DNA from: Chryseobacterium sp. ON_d1
GTDB lineage: Bacteria; Bacteroidota; Bacteroidia; Flavobacteriales; Weeksellaceae
Reading direction: 5' to 3'
Assembly (NCBI RefSeq): GCF_006829085.1
Contig: NZ_BJTC01000003.1
Span: 1-64,000, forward strand
Length of the DNA stretch: 64,000 bases
Notes under the pieces: generated by a model
What the model was told of the DNA's origin: nothing
Database searches by the model: none
Seen by the model: only the letters and a program-made list of their open reading frames with translations
Translations under genes and position numbers: made by a program
In this document: piece after piece, positions 17,347-25,668 of the stretch
How the letters are laid out: each line of letters begins with the position of its first letter
Position numbering within the stretch: position 1 is the first letter of the stretch

Positions 17347-17691
17347 TTAATCATAATGTGCATACATTCTACTAATTTTTCCATCTTCATTGAAAAACAT
17401 GACTTCAACAGCATGTTTATCCATAATCGACTTATAAAATAATGCTATCGAATCTACTCCCGCCGTGGAATGGATCAGATCAAAATGAAGGTCCGGAAAT
17501 TTATCCAGTGCCTTTCTCCAATATTCACGGACAGCTTCTTTTCCTTTTAATGAACTTTCCCTGCCACCTGTAGCCATAGCAATCATAGGAGTGATGATCT
17601 CAATATCATCCGCGTAATGGGACAGAATATCCTCTAAATGATGAGAATTCCAGACATTCACCCACGTTTGAGCAAATTTTTGATGATCCAT
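17347..17691 (-). CDS. SnoaL-like / NTF2-fold protein
   Basis: 114 residues from the ATG at 17691. The longer frame to a TTG at 17751 is rejected because that TTG forms part of a promoter. The pattern FAQTWVNVWNSHHLEDILSH, YADDIEIITPM and AVREYWRKALDKFPDLHFDL is typical of the nuclear transport factor 2-like (SnoaL) fold: small one-domain cone proteins that bind or isomerise small hydrophobic molecules. Specific function unknown. Ends 39 bases before the tRNA nucleotidyltransferase start, so the two may share a transcript. Confidence 0.75.
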   Translation of the reverse strand: MDHQKFAQTWVNVWNSHHLEDILSHYADDIEIITPMIAMATGGRESSLKGKEAVREYWRKALDKFPDLHFDLIHSTAGVDSIALFYKSIMDKHAVEVMFFNEDGKISRMYAHYD

Positions 17692-17717
17692 AGCAAATAG
17701 TTTATGAGTTGAGTTTG

Positions 17718-17751
17718 CAAAGATAGAATTAAAAAAAAGAAATCCTGCCAA
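17718..17751 (-). promoter_or_regulatory. Promoter (TTG-N23-TATCTTTG)
   Basis: On the reverse strand TTG at 17751-17749 and TATCTTTG at 17725-17718 are separated by 23 bases, at the long end of the accepted range. The predicted start of transcription is about 20 bases before the ATG at 17691. Confidence 0.55.
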
Positions 17752-17797
17752 GATGAACTGACAAGACTCTAAAAATAAACAGGCAACTTCAGAATAA

Positions 17798-18346
17798 TTA
17801 CTCTCTCAGAACTTTTATCCTGTTGTCATTCCATATTTTGATTACCGAAGAACCTGAATATTTTGAAACTTTTTCTCTGTCTTCTTCTACCGCATAATCT
17901 ACAAGGTTGATCATTTCCTGAGAGATATCAGAAAATTTCAACGGGCTTTTTTCACCACTGAAGTTGGCGGAAGTGGATACCAAAGGTCTGTTCAGTTTCG
18001 TAATCAGCTTTTTGCAGAAATCATTTTTTACAAGACGAATTCCGATACTTCCATCTTCAGCAAGGAGCTCTTTAGGCAGGCCTCTTGGATTTTCATAAAC
18101 GATGGTTACAGGCTTTTCGCTGAGATCAATAATTTCCCACGCCATTTCAGGGACATCTACCAGATCCTGAAGTCTTTTCTCAGACTCCACTAGGATAATC
18201 ATAGATTTATTCTTTTCACGTTTTTTGATTTCAAAAATTTTATTGACAGCTTCTATATTGGTGGCATCACAACCAATTCCCCAGATGGTATCTGTAGGGT
18301 AAAGAATCGTTCCGCCGGATTTTAATATTTCGATAATATGTTCCAT
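17798..18346 (-). CDS. L-threonylcarbamoyladenylate synthase (TsaC/Sua5 family)
   Basis: 182 residues from the ATG at 18346 (an upstream TTG would add 19 unconserved residues). YrdC-fold hallmarks are SGGTILYPTDTIWGIGCDA near the N-terminus, the basic segment EIKKREKNKSMIIL, and STSANFSGEKSP. It makes threonylcarbamoyl-AMP from threonine, bicarbonate and ATP, the first step of t6A formation at position 37 of ANN-decoding tRNAs. There is no C-terminal Sua5 domain, so it is of the short TsaC type. Nearby genes also include a tRNA enzyme (cca). Confidence 0.9.
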   Translation of the reverse strand: MEHIIEILKSGGTILYPTDTIWGIGCDATNIEAVNKIFEIKKREKNKSMIILVESEKRLQDLVDVPEMAWEIIDLSEKPVTIVYENPRGLPKELLAEDGSIGIRLVKNDFCKKLITKLNRPLVSTSANFSGEKSPLKFSDISQEMINLVDYAVEEDREKVSKYSGSSVIKIWNDNRIKVLRE

Positions 18347-18433
18347 AATTTTATATGAGTTCAAAGAGTGGATAAAGGTAGAAAATCTGTGAGTTTCAGA
18401 CAAAAAATCTGGTGGTAAATATAATTAGGATGA

Positions 18434-18587
18434 TAAGTTTCGACTAAAGCCAATGGAATAAGGGTAAATAATGTAAAAACGGGCTAAAGCCCGTTCCTAT
18501 TGATGTTTAGATGATTGATTAAAGATGGTGTGAGGAATTATTAGAGATGTTATTATTCAATAGAAATGGGCTTTAGCCCAAACCTAT
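18434..18587. repeat. REP-like palindromic unit, left flank of the transposase gene
   Basis: Contains a degenerate outer arm (TAAGTTTCGACTAAAGCCAA, 18434), the hairpin AACGGGCTAAAGCCCGTT (18478) followed by CCTATTGATG, and the hairpin ATGGGCTTTAGCCCA near 18566. It ends in AACCTAT at the last base of the transposase gene. Over most of its length it matches the unit at 19051-19239 in the same orientation. Confidence 0.8.
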
Positions 18588-19015
18588 CACATTTTAAAAT
18601 TATACTTCTCAATAAATTCTTTATATTCTTCAGTAAAACTCTTGTTCTGATGATGCTTTTCCTGATTTTTAATATAATTTCTTACGATATCCACCATAGA
18701 TTCGGAAACTGAGACTGCAAAATATTCATCTTGCCATGAAAATTTTCCAGTGACAAGTTTATTTTTATTAATCCAATGAGACGATTCACCTTTTATCAGT
18801 TGAACAATTTTTTCTATATTCTGATTAGATCCCAGAGAAATAAGGCAATGACAATGGTCTGAATAGCCATTAATCATATCTAAAAATAATCCTTTTTCAG
18901 TAGCATATTCTTTAATATGTTTCCAGACCTTGAGACGTATGTCGAATGTATTGAGAAACGGATCTCTGTTTCTTGTAGAGAAAACAAGATGAATATAAAT
19001 TTTGATAAAAGCCAT
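18587..19015 (-). CDS. REP-associated tyrosine transposase (Y1_Tnp, IS200-like)
   Basis: 142 residues, normal length for the IS200/RAYT family. N-terminal YIHLVFSTRNRDPF; HUH-type metal motif in SDHCHCLISL (His-Cys-His in place of the usual His-x-His with hydrophobic x); and the candidate catalytic tyrosine in VDIVRNYIKNQEKHH (about residue 118). These single-strand DNA transposases cut and join at hairpins and are linked to REP element spread. The gene lies exactly between two repeat units carrying GGGCTTTAGCCC hairpins (18434-18587 and 19051-19239), as expected for a RAYT and its own REP family. It appears intact. Confidence 0.88.
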   Translation of the reverse strand: MAFIKIYIHLVFSTRNRDPFLNTFDIRLKVWKHIKEYATEKGLFLDMINGYSDHCHCLISLGSNQNIEKIVQLIKGESSHWINKNKLVTGKFSWQDEYFAVSVSESMVDIVRNYIKNQEKHHQNKSFTEEYKEFIEKYNFKM

Positions 19016-19050
19016 TTGTGTTGTTTTACCAAAAGTATTATTTTTTTCAA

Positions 19051-19239
19051 TAAGTTTTGGCTAAAGCCAATGGATAGTGTATAAGGAGAAAACGGGCTAA
19101 AGCCCGTTCCTATTGATGCTTTATAGCGTTGTTAAAGATGATGCAATGAATTATTAGAGATATTATTCTATTCAATAGAAATGGGCTTTAGCCCATTTAA
19201 TTAAAATATACCAATACTATGGCTTTAGCCAAAACCTAT
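19051..19239. repeat. REP-like palindromic unit, right flank of the transposase gene
   Basis: Outer arms TAAGTTTTGGCTAAAGCCA (19051) and TGGCTTTAGCCAAAACCTA (19220) are near-perfect inverted repeats. Inside lie the hairpins AACGGGCTAAAGCCCGTT (19091) and ATGGGCTTTAGCCCAT (19181). The whole 189-bp unit is therefore an inverted pair of half-units and looks like a small non-coding mobile element. Confidence 0.85.
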
Positions 19240-19265
19240 AATAATCCAAACTTATTGTTGAATGT

Positions 19266-19778
19266 CTACATCCATCCCAATTTCGATAAATACCTTTCCT
19301 CAATAATACTCAGGTGATGATAATTGTGTCCCACGATCAGTTTTCCGATGGTTTCCACAGTAATTTCGTGGCCATTCGCAGTACCAGTATGTTGTAAAGC
19401 GGAAGGATGAAGTGTTTCTAATAAAATCTGAGAGGACTTCCTTACCAGTTTATATTCTTCTAAAAGAGATTCCAGACTTCTTTCATTGGCAAAAGATTGG
19501 TCAGCATATTCATTTTCGTCAAATCCGGGAAGGTTTTTTTTCTCTCCTCTGGCGAAAGCTAATATTCTGTATTGAAAAACTCTTTCCGTATCTGATAAAT
19601 GGAGCAGGAGTCCTTTTAAAGTCCATTTTCCTTCTGCGTAAGCAAATGTAGATTGCTCTTCAGTAAGATTGGAATAAATGCCTATGGTTTTGTCTGCGGA
19701 TATTTTTAATTCGTTTAACCAGTCTTCTGATGGAATCTGATCTAAGTATCTTTGGATGTATTTTTGAAATTCGGTCAT
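19266..19778 (-). CDS. DinB family protein
   Basis: 170 residues. Four-helix bundle of the DinB/YfiT type: a central WTLKGLLLHLSDTERVFQYR contains the first metal-ligand histidine, and GKLIVGHNYHHLSIIEERY near the C-terminus supplies the other two (H-x3-H spacing). DinB-like proteins are metal-dependent; many are bacillithiol- or thiol-dependent transferases or damage-inducible proteins of unknown substrate. Cytoplasmic. Apparently monocistronic, just downstream of the REP-flanked transposase locus in genome order. Confidence 0.85.
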   Translation of the reverse strand: MTEFQKYIQRYLDQIPSEDWLNELKISADKTIGIYSNLTEEQSTFAYAEGKWTLKGLLLHLSDTERVFQYRILAFARGEKKNLPGFDENEYADQSFANERSLESLLEEYKLVRKSSQILLETLHPSALQHTGTANGHEITVETIGKLIVGHNYHHLSIIEERYLSKLGWM

Positions 19779-19878
19779 ATTATTTTTTGTTTTTAGTAGT
19801 AATTTAGGGATACAAGTTTTCTGGATTCTGGGTTTGTTCGTGCGTATAATGTGAAAATTATTTATTACTTATTGCTCA

Positions 19879-20328
19879 TTACGCATGATTAGTCCATTCG
19901 TAGAAATTTACAGAATCATAGAGCTCAAAACCGCAGGCGGGATAAAGCTGATTTCCTATGTCATTACTTTTTCCTGTTTCCAGCAGGATGCCACAGGCTT
20001 TTGAAGAACGACAGAGTTCTTTGGATATTTCAATCAGTTCTTTGGAATAGCCTTTACCTCTGTAGTTTTCATTAACGTAGAGATCATTCAGAAGCCAGTA
20101 GCGCTGCATTCTTGTAGATGAAAATATGGGATATAACTGAACAAAACCTGTCAGTTGACCATTTTCTTCTGTAACAAAAACTTCGGAATCTTTATTTTCA
20201 AGTCTTTCTCGAAGAAAGTCTTTTGCTGCGGAAATATCAGAGTCTTTATGGTAGAATATCCGGTATTGATCAAACAATTCCGCAAGTTCCGGTAAATCAG
20301 AAATGGCTGCCTTTCTTGTATTTTTCAT
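19879..20328 (-). CDS. GNAT family N-acetyltransferase
   Basis: 149 residues from the ATG at 20328; a longer frame to 20370 adds 14 residues before the conserved start RKAAISDLPELAELFDQY. Acetyl-CoA-binding motif in LNDLYVNENYRGKGYSKELI (RGKGYS) and a late NQLYPACGFELYDSVNFYEW. The order resembles diamine/small-amine acetyltransferases, but the substrate is not known. It follows the cystathionine gamma-synthase gene after 66 bases. Confidence 0.82.
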   Translation of the reverse strand: MKNTRKAAISDLPELAELFDQYRIFYHKDSDISAAKDFLRERLENKDSEVFVTEENGQLTGFVQLYPIFSSTRMQRYWLLNDLYVNENYRGKGYSKELIEISKELCRSSKACGILLETGKSNDIGNQLYPACGFELYDSVNFYEWTNHA

Positions 20329-20394
20329 AGTACAGTTTGTGGTTATAATAAAATGAGAAAGATTTTGCAATCCTTCTCATTAATGTATTTTCTG

Positions 20395-21534
20395 CTAAGA
20401 GAAAGCTCTCTCGAGATCTGCAATAAGATCTTCCGCATCTTCAATACCTACACTTAAACGGACAAGATCATCAGTGATTCCCAGTTCAGCACGTTTTTCT
20501 GCAGGAATGGAAGCGTGAGTCATCAGAGCAGGGTGGTTTGCTAAAGATTCTACTCCTCCTAAAGATTCTGCTAAAGTGAATACTTTTACTTTTTCTAAGA
20601 ACTTAATGGCATCTTCTTTTTTTCCTGATTTAAAAGTGAATGAAACCATTCCTCCGGATTCCTTCATTTGAGATTTTGCCAGTTCATATTGGGGGTGAGA
20701 TTCCAATCCCGGATAAATTACTTTATCAACCGCCGGATGAGTCTCTAGATATTTTGCTACAGCAAGGCCGTTATCTGAATGTCTCTGCATTCTTAAGGCC
20801 AGTGTTTTAATTCCTCTCAATACAAGATAAGAATCATGGGGACCTAAAATACCTCCACTCGCAAACTGAATAAAGTGAAGCTTTTCTCCCAGTTCGGCAT
20901 CTTTGGCAATAAGAGCTCCGGCAATAACATCAGAGTGTCCTCCTAAATATTTGGTTGCAGAGTGCATTACAATATCAGTACCCAAATCAATCGGTCTCTG
21001 GATATAAGGAGTAGCAAAAGTATTATCCACTGCTACTAAAATGCCTTTCCCTTTTGCAACTTCCACTACCGCTTTGATATCTACCAGTTTCATCAATGGG
21101 TTCGTTGGCGTTTCTACCCAGATCAGTTTTGTTTTATCTGTGATAACATCAGCAATTTTAGAAACATCATCAAAATTCACGAATGTAAATTTAAGCTGAT
21201 ATTTTTCGAAAAGTCTGGTGAACATTCTGTAGGTACCACCATAAAGGTCATCTACAGCAATTACTTCATCACCGGGATTTAATAATTTTAAAACACAGTC
21301 GATGGCTGCAAGGCCAGAACCGAAAGCTAGACCTCTTGCTCCGTTTTCAATACTTGCTAAAGAGTCTTCCAGCGCCTGTCTTGTTGGGTTGGCTGCTCTT
21401 GAATATTCATATCCGGAATGTACTCCCGGGCTTTTCTGTGCAAATGTAGAGGTTAAAAATACAGGTACATTTACAGAACCTGTTGCAGACTCATGGTGCT
21501 GCCCTCCGTGAATTACTTTTGTATTAAAATTCAT
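20395..21534 (-). CDS. metB: Cystathionine gamma-synthase / gamma-lyase (PLP-dependent)
   Basis: 379 residues, typical of the Cys/Met metabolism PLP family. PLP lysine at about 195 in MHSATKYLGGHSDVIAG; cofactor contacts in GYEYSRAANPTRQALE, FGSGLAAIDCVL, and VETPTNPLMKLVDI; C-terminal RLSVGIEDAEDLIADLERAF. It either condenses O-acyl-homoserine with cysteine to give cystathionine (MetB) or cleaves cystathionine to cysteine; sequence reading alone cannot separate these, so the symbol is provisional. No SAM riboswitch was seen upstream; the leader instead holds repeated TGTTACA motifs. Confidence 0.85.
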   Translation of the reverse strand: MNFNTKVIHGGQHHESATGSVNVPVFLTSTFAQKSPGVHSGYEYSRAANPTRQALEDSLASIENGARGLAFGSGLAAIDCVLKLLNPGDEVIAVDDLYGGTYRMFTRLFEKYQLKFTFVNFDDVSKIADVITDKTKLIWVETPTNPLMKLVDIKAVVEVAKGKGILVAVDNTFATPYIQRPIDLGTDIVMHSATKYLGGHSDVIAGALIAKDAELGEKLHFIQFASGGILGPHDSYLVLRGIKTLALRMQRHSDNGLAVAKYLETHPAVDKVIYPGLESHPQYELAKSQMKESGGMVSFTFKSGKKEDAIKFLEKVKVFTLAESLGGVESLANHPALMTHASIPAEKRAELGITDDLVRLSVGIEDAEDLIADLERAFS

Positions 21535-21589
21535 AATATTTTATAATTTATCAATCTGAATAATCTAATAGTGTACCAATACTTTTCTA

Positions 21590-21650
21590 TTTAAAGATTG
21601 TTATATTGTTACACTAATACATTGTTACATTGAATGTGTTACATTTTACT
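21590..21650. repeat. TGTTACA-type short repeats, copy 1
   Basis: Between gldC and the cystathionine gamma-synthase gene, the motif TGTTACA or TGTTATA recurs four times in about 50 bases (TTGTTATATTGTTACACTAA, then TTGTTACATTG and GTGTTACATT). A similar array lies at 25580-25660, before the RNase gene. Confidence 0.55.
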
Positions 21651-21969
21651 TGATAGCCGATTTCACAGCAAACTCTTCTGCAATTTCTTCCATCCACTGT
21701 GCTACATCCTCTTCTCCTGTTGCTCTCTGATACGTGTTTCCTAAAGATATTAGAATCTGGTGGATAAACATCTTCATCTGGTCTACAGGCATTTCTTTGG
21801 TCCAAAGATCAATTCTTAGCGCTTCTCTTGTTTTATCATCCCACACAGAAATCATGGTTGCTTTGGTCTCCTGCTTTTCAATACCGCCATCCTGAGCGTT
21901 CCATGTAATGTTTTCCGGGACATGATTTTCATCAAGCTCTACATCTATCGTAATCTGAGTCTTTCTCAT
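21646..21969 (-). CDS. gldC: Gliding motility protein GldC
   Basis: 107 residues. Small cytoplasmic-type protein with MRKTQITIDVELDENHVPENITW at the start, a conserved ISVWDDKTREALRIDLWTKEM centre, and AQWMEEIAEEFAVKSAIK end. These match GldC, an accessory gliding protein of Flavobacterium johnsoniae, where loss slows but does not abolish gliding. It follows gldB by 32 bases, the usual order. Chryseobacterium species generally do not glide visibly but keep these genes. Confidence 0.9.
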   Translation of the reverse strand: MRKTQITIDVELDENHVPENITWNAQDGGIEKQETKATMISVWDDKTREALRIDLWTKEMPVDQMKMFIHQILISLGNTYQRATGEEDVAQWMEEIAEEFAVKSAIK

Positions 21970-22001
21970 TTTTTCTATTTTTTCTGAATTCTAAATTTTC
22001 T

Positions 22002-22985
22002 TTATTTAAGTTTCGGCTTATAACCGGATTGATTAAAAATTGTGGTGGCATCCATTTTCAGAAAATCCGTGAGCTTCGTTTCAGGCTTTTCCTTCAGGTA
22101 TGCTTTGCAGATTTGCCATCCTGTAAAAATTCCGATCTGTGGTGAAGATTCATTGTCAATTTCTGTGTAAAATTTTGAGAATGGTCCCGGCGAGATGAAA
22201 CGTTCTCCCAGTCTCGGATCATCTCCGAAAATCAGATTGCTTTCCACAAAATAATTCCAGATATTGGCTTCATTAGCTGTTGCCCATTCATACTGCTTTC
22301 TGGTATAATTCATTTTCAGATAATCAGGAACATCAGGCAGAAAAGCATCCTGAAGAATCATTACTTTTCCATTCAGAACGATCTGGTCAATAAACTTCTG
22401 ATGATCAGGAGACTCTGTTACAATATTTTCTGCAAAAAGCTGTGATACTTTCGGAACAATATTTTGTGGATTCATGGATTTTTGGAAATACAGCTCCAAC
22501 CCTTTATAGTTGGCATTTCCATCTCCCATAAAGCCCGTAACATCTATAAAAAGAAGGTTTCCTTTCTGATCATAAAATATCGGATCCTGTACCATCTGTA
22601 AGGCTGAAGAAAACAGATATACTTTTGGGCTTTTGAACTGTGGGAAGTGATATTTGATATGTGAAAATAAATTCTGAAGTTCTTTTTGAAGCTTTGTCTG
22701 ATCTATTTTTCCGATCGCTTCCCTGTAGATTTTTATCTCTTCAGCATCTGCTCTTCTTTTTTCGAAATCAGTATCAGAAACACTTCCCTGAAACCATGGA
22801 AATTGAGCTTTAAACTGATTCAAAGGGATACCGGGATTATAAAATTCTTTGGAAATATCTGTGATATCAACTTTTTCAGCCGGTTCTTTAACCTCTACCT
22901 TCCATTGATTTTCAGGTTCTTTTTTGCAGGAAATAAGTCCGGCAGCTAAAACAGAAGAAAGTGCAATATATCTAAAAATCTTCAT
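22002..22985 (-). CDS. gldB: Gliding motility lipoprotein GldB
   Basis: 327 residues. Lipoprotein signal LSSVLAAGLISCKKEP (Cys20). Middle part FPQFKSPKVYLFSS, then FIDVTGFMGDGNANYKGLELYFQ and the C-terminal SSPQIGIFTGWQICKAYLKE match GldB, an essential gliding and cell-surface component in F. johnsoniae and related to M48/DUF2268-like folds without an HExxH motif here. First gene of the gldB-gldC pair; read divergently from the LRR gene across a 52-base gap with its own -7 box. Confidence 0.92.
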   Translation of the reverse strand: MKIFRYIALSSVLAAGLISCKKEPENQWKVEVKEPAEKVDITDISKEFYNPGIPLNQFKAQFPWFQGSVSDTDFEKRRADAEEIKIYREAIGKIDQTKLQKELQNLFSHIKYHFPQFKSPKVYLFSSALQMVQDPIFYDQKGNLLFIDVTGFMGDGNANYKGLELYFQKSMNPQNIVPKVSQLFAENIVTESPDHQKFIDQIVLNGKVMILQDAFLPDVPDYLKMNYTRKQYEWATANEANIWNYFVESNLIFGDDPRLGERFISPGPFSKFYTEIDNESSPQIGIFTGWQICKAYLKEKPETKLTDFLKMDATTIFNQSGYKPKLK

Positions 22986-23010
22986 TATTTTTACATGAAA
23001 TTTAAGTTTA

Positions 23011-23018
23011 CAAAAATA
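23011..23018 (-). promoter_or_regulatory. -7 box (TATTTTTG) of gldB
   Basis: Reverse-strand TATTTTTG matches TAnnTTTG, 26 bases before the gldB ATG; leader of about 20 bases. No TTG at a suitable -33 distance. Confidence 0.45.
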
Positions 23019-23037
23019 AGGATTAAATACACAATTT

Positions 23038-23685
23038 ATGATGAAAATTAAAATATTTACAGCCCTTTGCCTTATTTTTACGATATATTTTTTCTATGGA
23101 CAAAAGCTTGAATTTAAAGATAAAAACTTTGAAAAAGCAGTGCTGGAAAATTTTGATCTGAATAAAAACGGACTGCTGGAATCTCCTGAAGCAGCTATGG
23201 TAACGAATCTGTTTCTCGTTGACCGGGGAATTACTTCTGCAGAAGACCTGCGCTTTTTTAAAAATGTAAAAATGACTGTTATGGATGATAATGTAATTCC
23301 GTTGATAACAGTCAGTGATCTGGATCAGCTGGAGCTATTTTCGTGTACGGGATGCAAAATGTCTTCGTTCAAAGCAGACCATCTTAAAAACTTAACCTCG
23401 CTATATCTCGATAATAATAAACTGGAGAGTATTTCACTGGCAGGAATTCCAAAAATTGACCAATTAACATTATCTTTAAATCGTTTAAAAATAATTGACC
23501 TGACTCCATTTAAGACATTGAGAAAACTGAATTTGGAACATAATAAGCTTCAGGAAATTGATATTTCCGGAAATCCGGTTTTGCAAACCCTGAATATAAC
23601 AGGTAATAATATAAAAAAAGGATCAGATATAAAGAAAGCAGCGAAAACAGATGTCACCATTTTTGGCGCAGAGAAGCAAAATTAA
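23038..23685 (+). CDS. Secreted leucine-rich-repeat protein
   Basis: 215 residues. Signal peptide (through IYFFYGQ), a short N-terminal cap with the EF-hand-like stretch NFDLNKNGLLESPEA, then four to five LRRs of about 21-23 residues (LTSLYLDNNKLESISLAGI, LRKLNLEHNKLQEIDISG, LQTLNITGNNIKKGS). LRR proteins bind other proteins; location is probably periplasm or outer surface. The stop overlaps the ATG of the next gene by one base, so it is co-translated with two acetyltransferases and nadE. Confidence 0.8.
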   Translation: MMKIKIFTALCLIFTIYFFYGQKLEFKDKNFEKAVLENFDLNKNGLLESPEAAMVTNLFLVDRGITSAEDLRFFKNVKMTVMDDNVIPLITVSDLDQLELFSCTGCKMSSFKADHLKNLTSLYLDNNKLESISLAGIPKIDQLTLSLNRLKIIDLTPFKTLRKLNLEHNKLQEIDISGNPVLQTLNITGNNIKKGSDIKKAAKTDVTIFGAEKQN

Positions 23686-24221
23686 TGAATATGAAAATAG
23701 AAACAAAACGGCTTATTTTAAGAAAACTTGAAGATACAGATGTAGATCGAATGTTTCTTCTGGATTCTAATCCTGAAGTGATGAAATATATTGGAATACC
23801 GGCTTTGACAGATATTAAAGAATCAGAAAATGTAATTAAAATGATTCAGAAGCAATATGAAGAAAACGGAGTCGGAAGATTGGGCGTCGTGGAAAAAGAA
23901 AGCGGACTTCTGATAGGATGGAGTGGACTGAAATTGCTTACCCTTGAAACGAATGGTTACAAAAATGTACTGGAACTCGGATATCGTTTTCTGCCGGAAT
24001 CATGGGGGAAAGGATATGCAATGGAGTCCGGTACTGCTTCTCTGGAATATGGTTTTAATGATCTGAATGCAGAGGTTATCTATGCCTATGCTCATTCTGA
24101 ACATGATGCTTCCAATCATATTTTAAGAAAATTAGGCTTTGAAAAGACCGGAGAATTCGAAGAACCTGATGGTACCTGCTTCTGGTATGAACTGAAGCGT
24201 GAAAAATATAATAAAAAATGA
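23685..24221 (+). CDS. GNAT family N-acetyltransferase (RimJ/RimL-like)
   Basis: 178 residues. Begins IETKRLILRKLEDTDVDRMF, typical of the RimJ/RimL subgroup, with motif A in LELGYRFLPESWGKGYAMES and motif B AYAHSEHDASNHILRKLGFE. These enzymes acetylate protein N-termini or antibiotics; the target here is not known. Overlaps the gene before by one base and the gene after by four bases. Confidence 0.85.
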   Translation: MNMKIETKRLILRKLEDTDVDRMFLLDSNPEVMKYIGIPALTDIKESENVIKMIQKQYEENGVGRLGVVEKESGLLIGWSGLKLLTLETNGYKNVLELGYRFLPESWGKGYAMESGTASLEYGFNDLNAEVIYAYAHSEHDASNHILRKLGFEKTGEFEEPDGTCFWYELKREKYNKK

Positions 24222-24751
24222 TAACAATACGTCAGGAAGAAAAAAAAGACCATCAACAGGTCTTCCAGCTTACGGAAGAGGCTTTCAGGAAAATGGAACA
24301 CAGTGATCATCAGGAACAGTTTCTGGTAGAAAAACTGAGGGAATCCGAAGCATTTATTCCAGAATTATCATTAGTGGCAGAAGATGAAAACGGTATTATT
24401 GCCGGGCATATTCTGTTCACAAAAATTAAGATTGTCAATGATAAAGAATCATTTGATTCCCTCGCACTGGCACCTGTTTCCGTGAAACCTGAGTTCCAGA
24501 ACCAGGGAATCGGAGCTAAGCTTATTCTTTGGGGACATGATAGAGCGAAAGAGCTGGGATATGAATCTGTAATACTCATCGGACATGAAAAATATTATCC
24601 GCGTTTTGGTTACAAAAAAACGAGTAATTTTGGGATTTCATTTCCATTCGAAATTCCGGAAGAAAACGGAATGGCTATAGAGTTGGTAAAAGACGGATTA
24701 AAAAATAAAAAAGGAGTGGTGAAATACCCTCAGGAATTTGGAATAGATTAA
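24218..24751 (+). CDS. GNAT family N-acetyltransferase (YhbS-like)
   Basis: 177 residues. MITIRQEEKKDHQQVFQLTE at the start; LALAPVSVKPEFQNQGIGAK holds acetyl-CoA motif A (QNQGIG); then VILIGHEKYYPRFGYKKTSN, the pattern of YhbS-type acetyltransferases. Substrate unknown. Four-base ATGA overlap with the previous acetyltransferase gene and 15 bases to nadE place it inside one operon. Confidence 0.85.
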   Translation: MITIRQEEKKDHQQVFQLTEEAFRKMEHSDHQEQFLVEKLRESEAFIPELSLVAEDENGIIAGHILFTKIKIVNDKESFDSLALAPVSVKPEFQNQGIGAKLILWGHDRAKELGYESVILIGHEKYYPRFGYKKTSNFGISFPFEIPEENGMAIELVKDGLKNKKGVVKYPQEFGID

Positions 24752-24766
24752 AAAAATATATAAACG

Positions 24767-25561
24767 ATGCAGACACAAAAAGTAATAGATCATATTGTAA
24801 ACTGGTTAAAAGATTATGCAACAAATGCCGGAGTAAAAGGATATGTAATTGGAGTTTCCGGAGGGGTAGATTCCGGAGTGGTTTCTACGCTGGCTGCGAT
24901 GACAGGGATGAAAACATTACTGGTCGGAATGCCGATCCGTCAGAAAGCTGATCAGGTAGACCGGGCACAGGATCATATGAATGATCTTAAATCCAGATTT
25001 TCTAATGTAGAAACAATATCTGTAGATCTGACGCCGGCATTTGAAGAAATTTATAAAACCTTCCATGTAAATGATGAGGTGTATCCAAATGAAAAACTAA
25101 CTTTTGCAAATACCAGAGCCCGTCTTAGAATGCTTACTCTTTACTATTACGGACAGTTAAACGGACTTTTGGTTTGCGGAACAGGGAATAAAGTAGAGGA
25201 TTTTGGGATCGGGTTCTATACGAAATACGGTGATGGCGGAGTAGACGTTTCTCCAATTGCTGACCTCTATAAGACTGAAGTCTATGAATTGGCTAAAGGC
25301 CTGAATCTTATAAAAAGCATTCAGGAGGCTATTCCTACGGACGGACTTTGGGATGTTGACAGAACAGACGAGCAGCAAATCGGAGCTACATATCCTGAGC
25401 TGGAAAAAATCCAGAAAGAATATGGGACTAAAACGGCTGATGATTACGAAGGAAGAGATAAGGAAGTTTTCCAGATTTTTGACAGAATGCACAAAGCAGC
25501 GAAACATAAAATGGATCCTATTCCGGTTTGTGATATTCCTGAAGAATGGAGAAGTAAATAA
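24767..25561 (+). CDS. nadE: NAD(+) synthase, ammonia-dependent
   Basis: 264 residues. ATP pyrophosphatase loop GVSGGVDSGVVSTLAAM, adenylation region NTRARLRMLTLYYYG, and GTGNKVEDFGIGFYTKYGDGGVD are the NadE signatures. It amidates nicotinic acid adenine dinucleotide to NAD+ with ATP. There is no N-terminal nitrilase (glutaminase) domain, so free ammonia is the expected nitrogen donor. Last gene of the LRR-GNAT-GNAT-nadE unit. Confidence 0.93.
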   Translation: MQTQKVIDHIVNWLKDYATNAGVKGYVIGVSGGVDSGVVSTLAAMTGMKTLLVGMPIRQKADQVDRAQDHMNDLKSRFSNVETISVDLTPAFEEIYKTFHVNDEVYPNEKLTFANTRARLRMLTLYYYGQLNGLLVCGTGNKVEDFGIGFYTKYGDGGVDVSPIADLYKTEVYELAKGLNLIKSIQEAIPTDGLWDVDRTDEQQIGATYPELEKIQKEYGTKTADDYEGRDKEVFQIFDRMHKAAKHKMDPIPVCDIPEEWRSK

Positions 25562-25579
25562 ATAGCATGAAAGAACCTA

Positions 25580-25660
25580 TTTAACAATGTAACGGTTTGT
25601 CAATATTTTATGTTTTCTTGTTGTTACACTGTTATATTGGTAAATTGTTACATTAATACA
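25580..25660. repeat. TGTTACA-type short repeats, copy 2
   Basis: Between nadE and the RNase gene: AACAATGTAACGG (inverted), then TTGTTGTTACACTGTTATA and ATTGTTACATTAATAC. Same motif family as 21590-21650. No gene or hairpin terminator recognised here. Confidence 0.5.
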
Positions 25661-25668
25661 AAATTATC

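Noticed and set aside
21535..21645. SAM riboswitch before the cystathionine gamma-synthase gene
   Set aside because: None of the conserved SAM aptamer blocks could be found; the region holds TGTTACA repeats.
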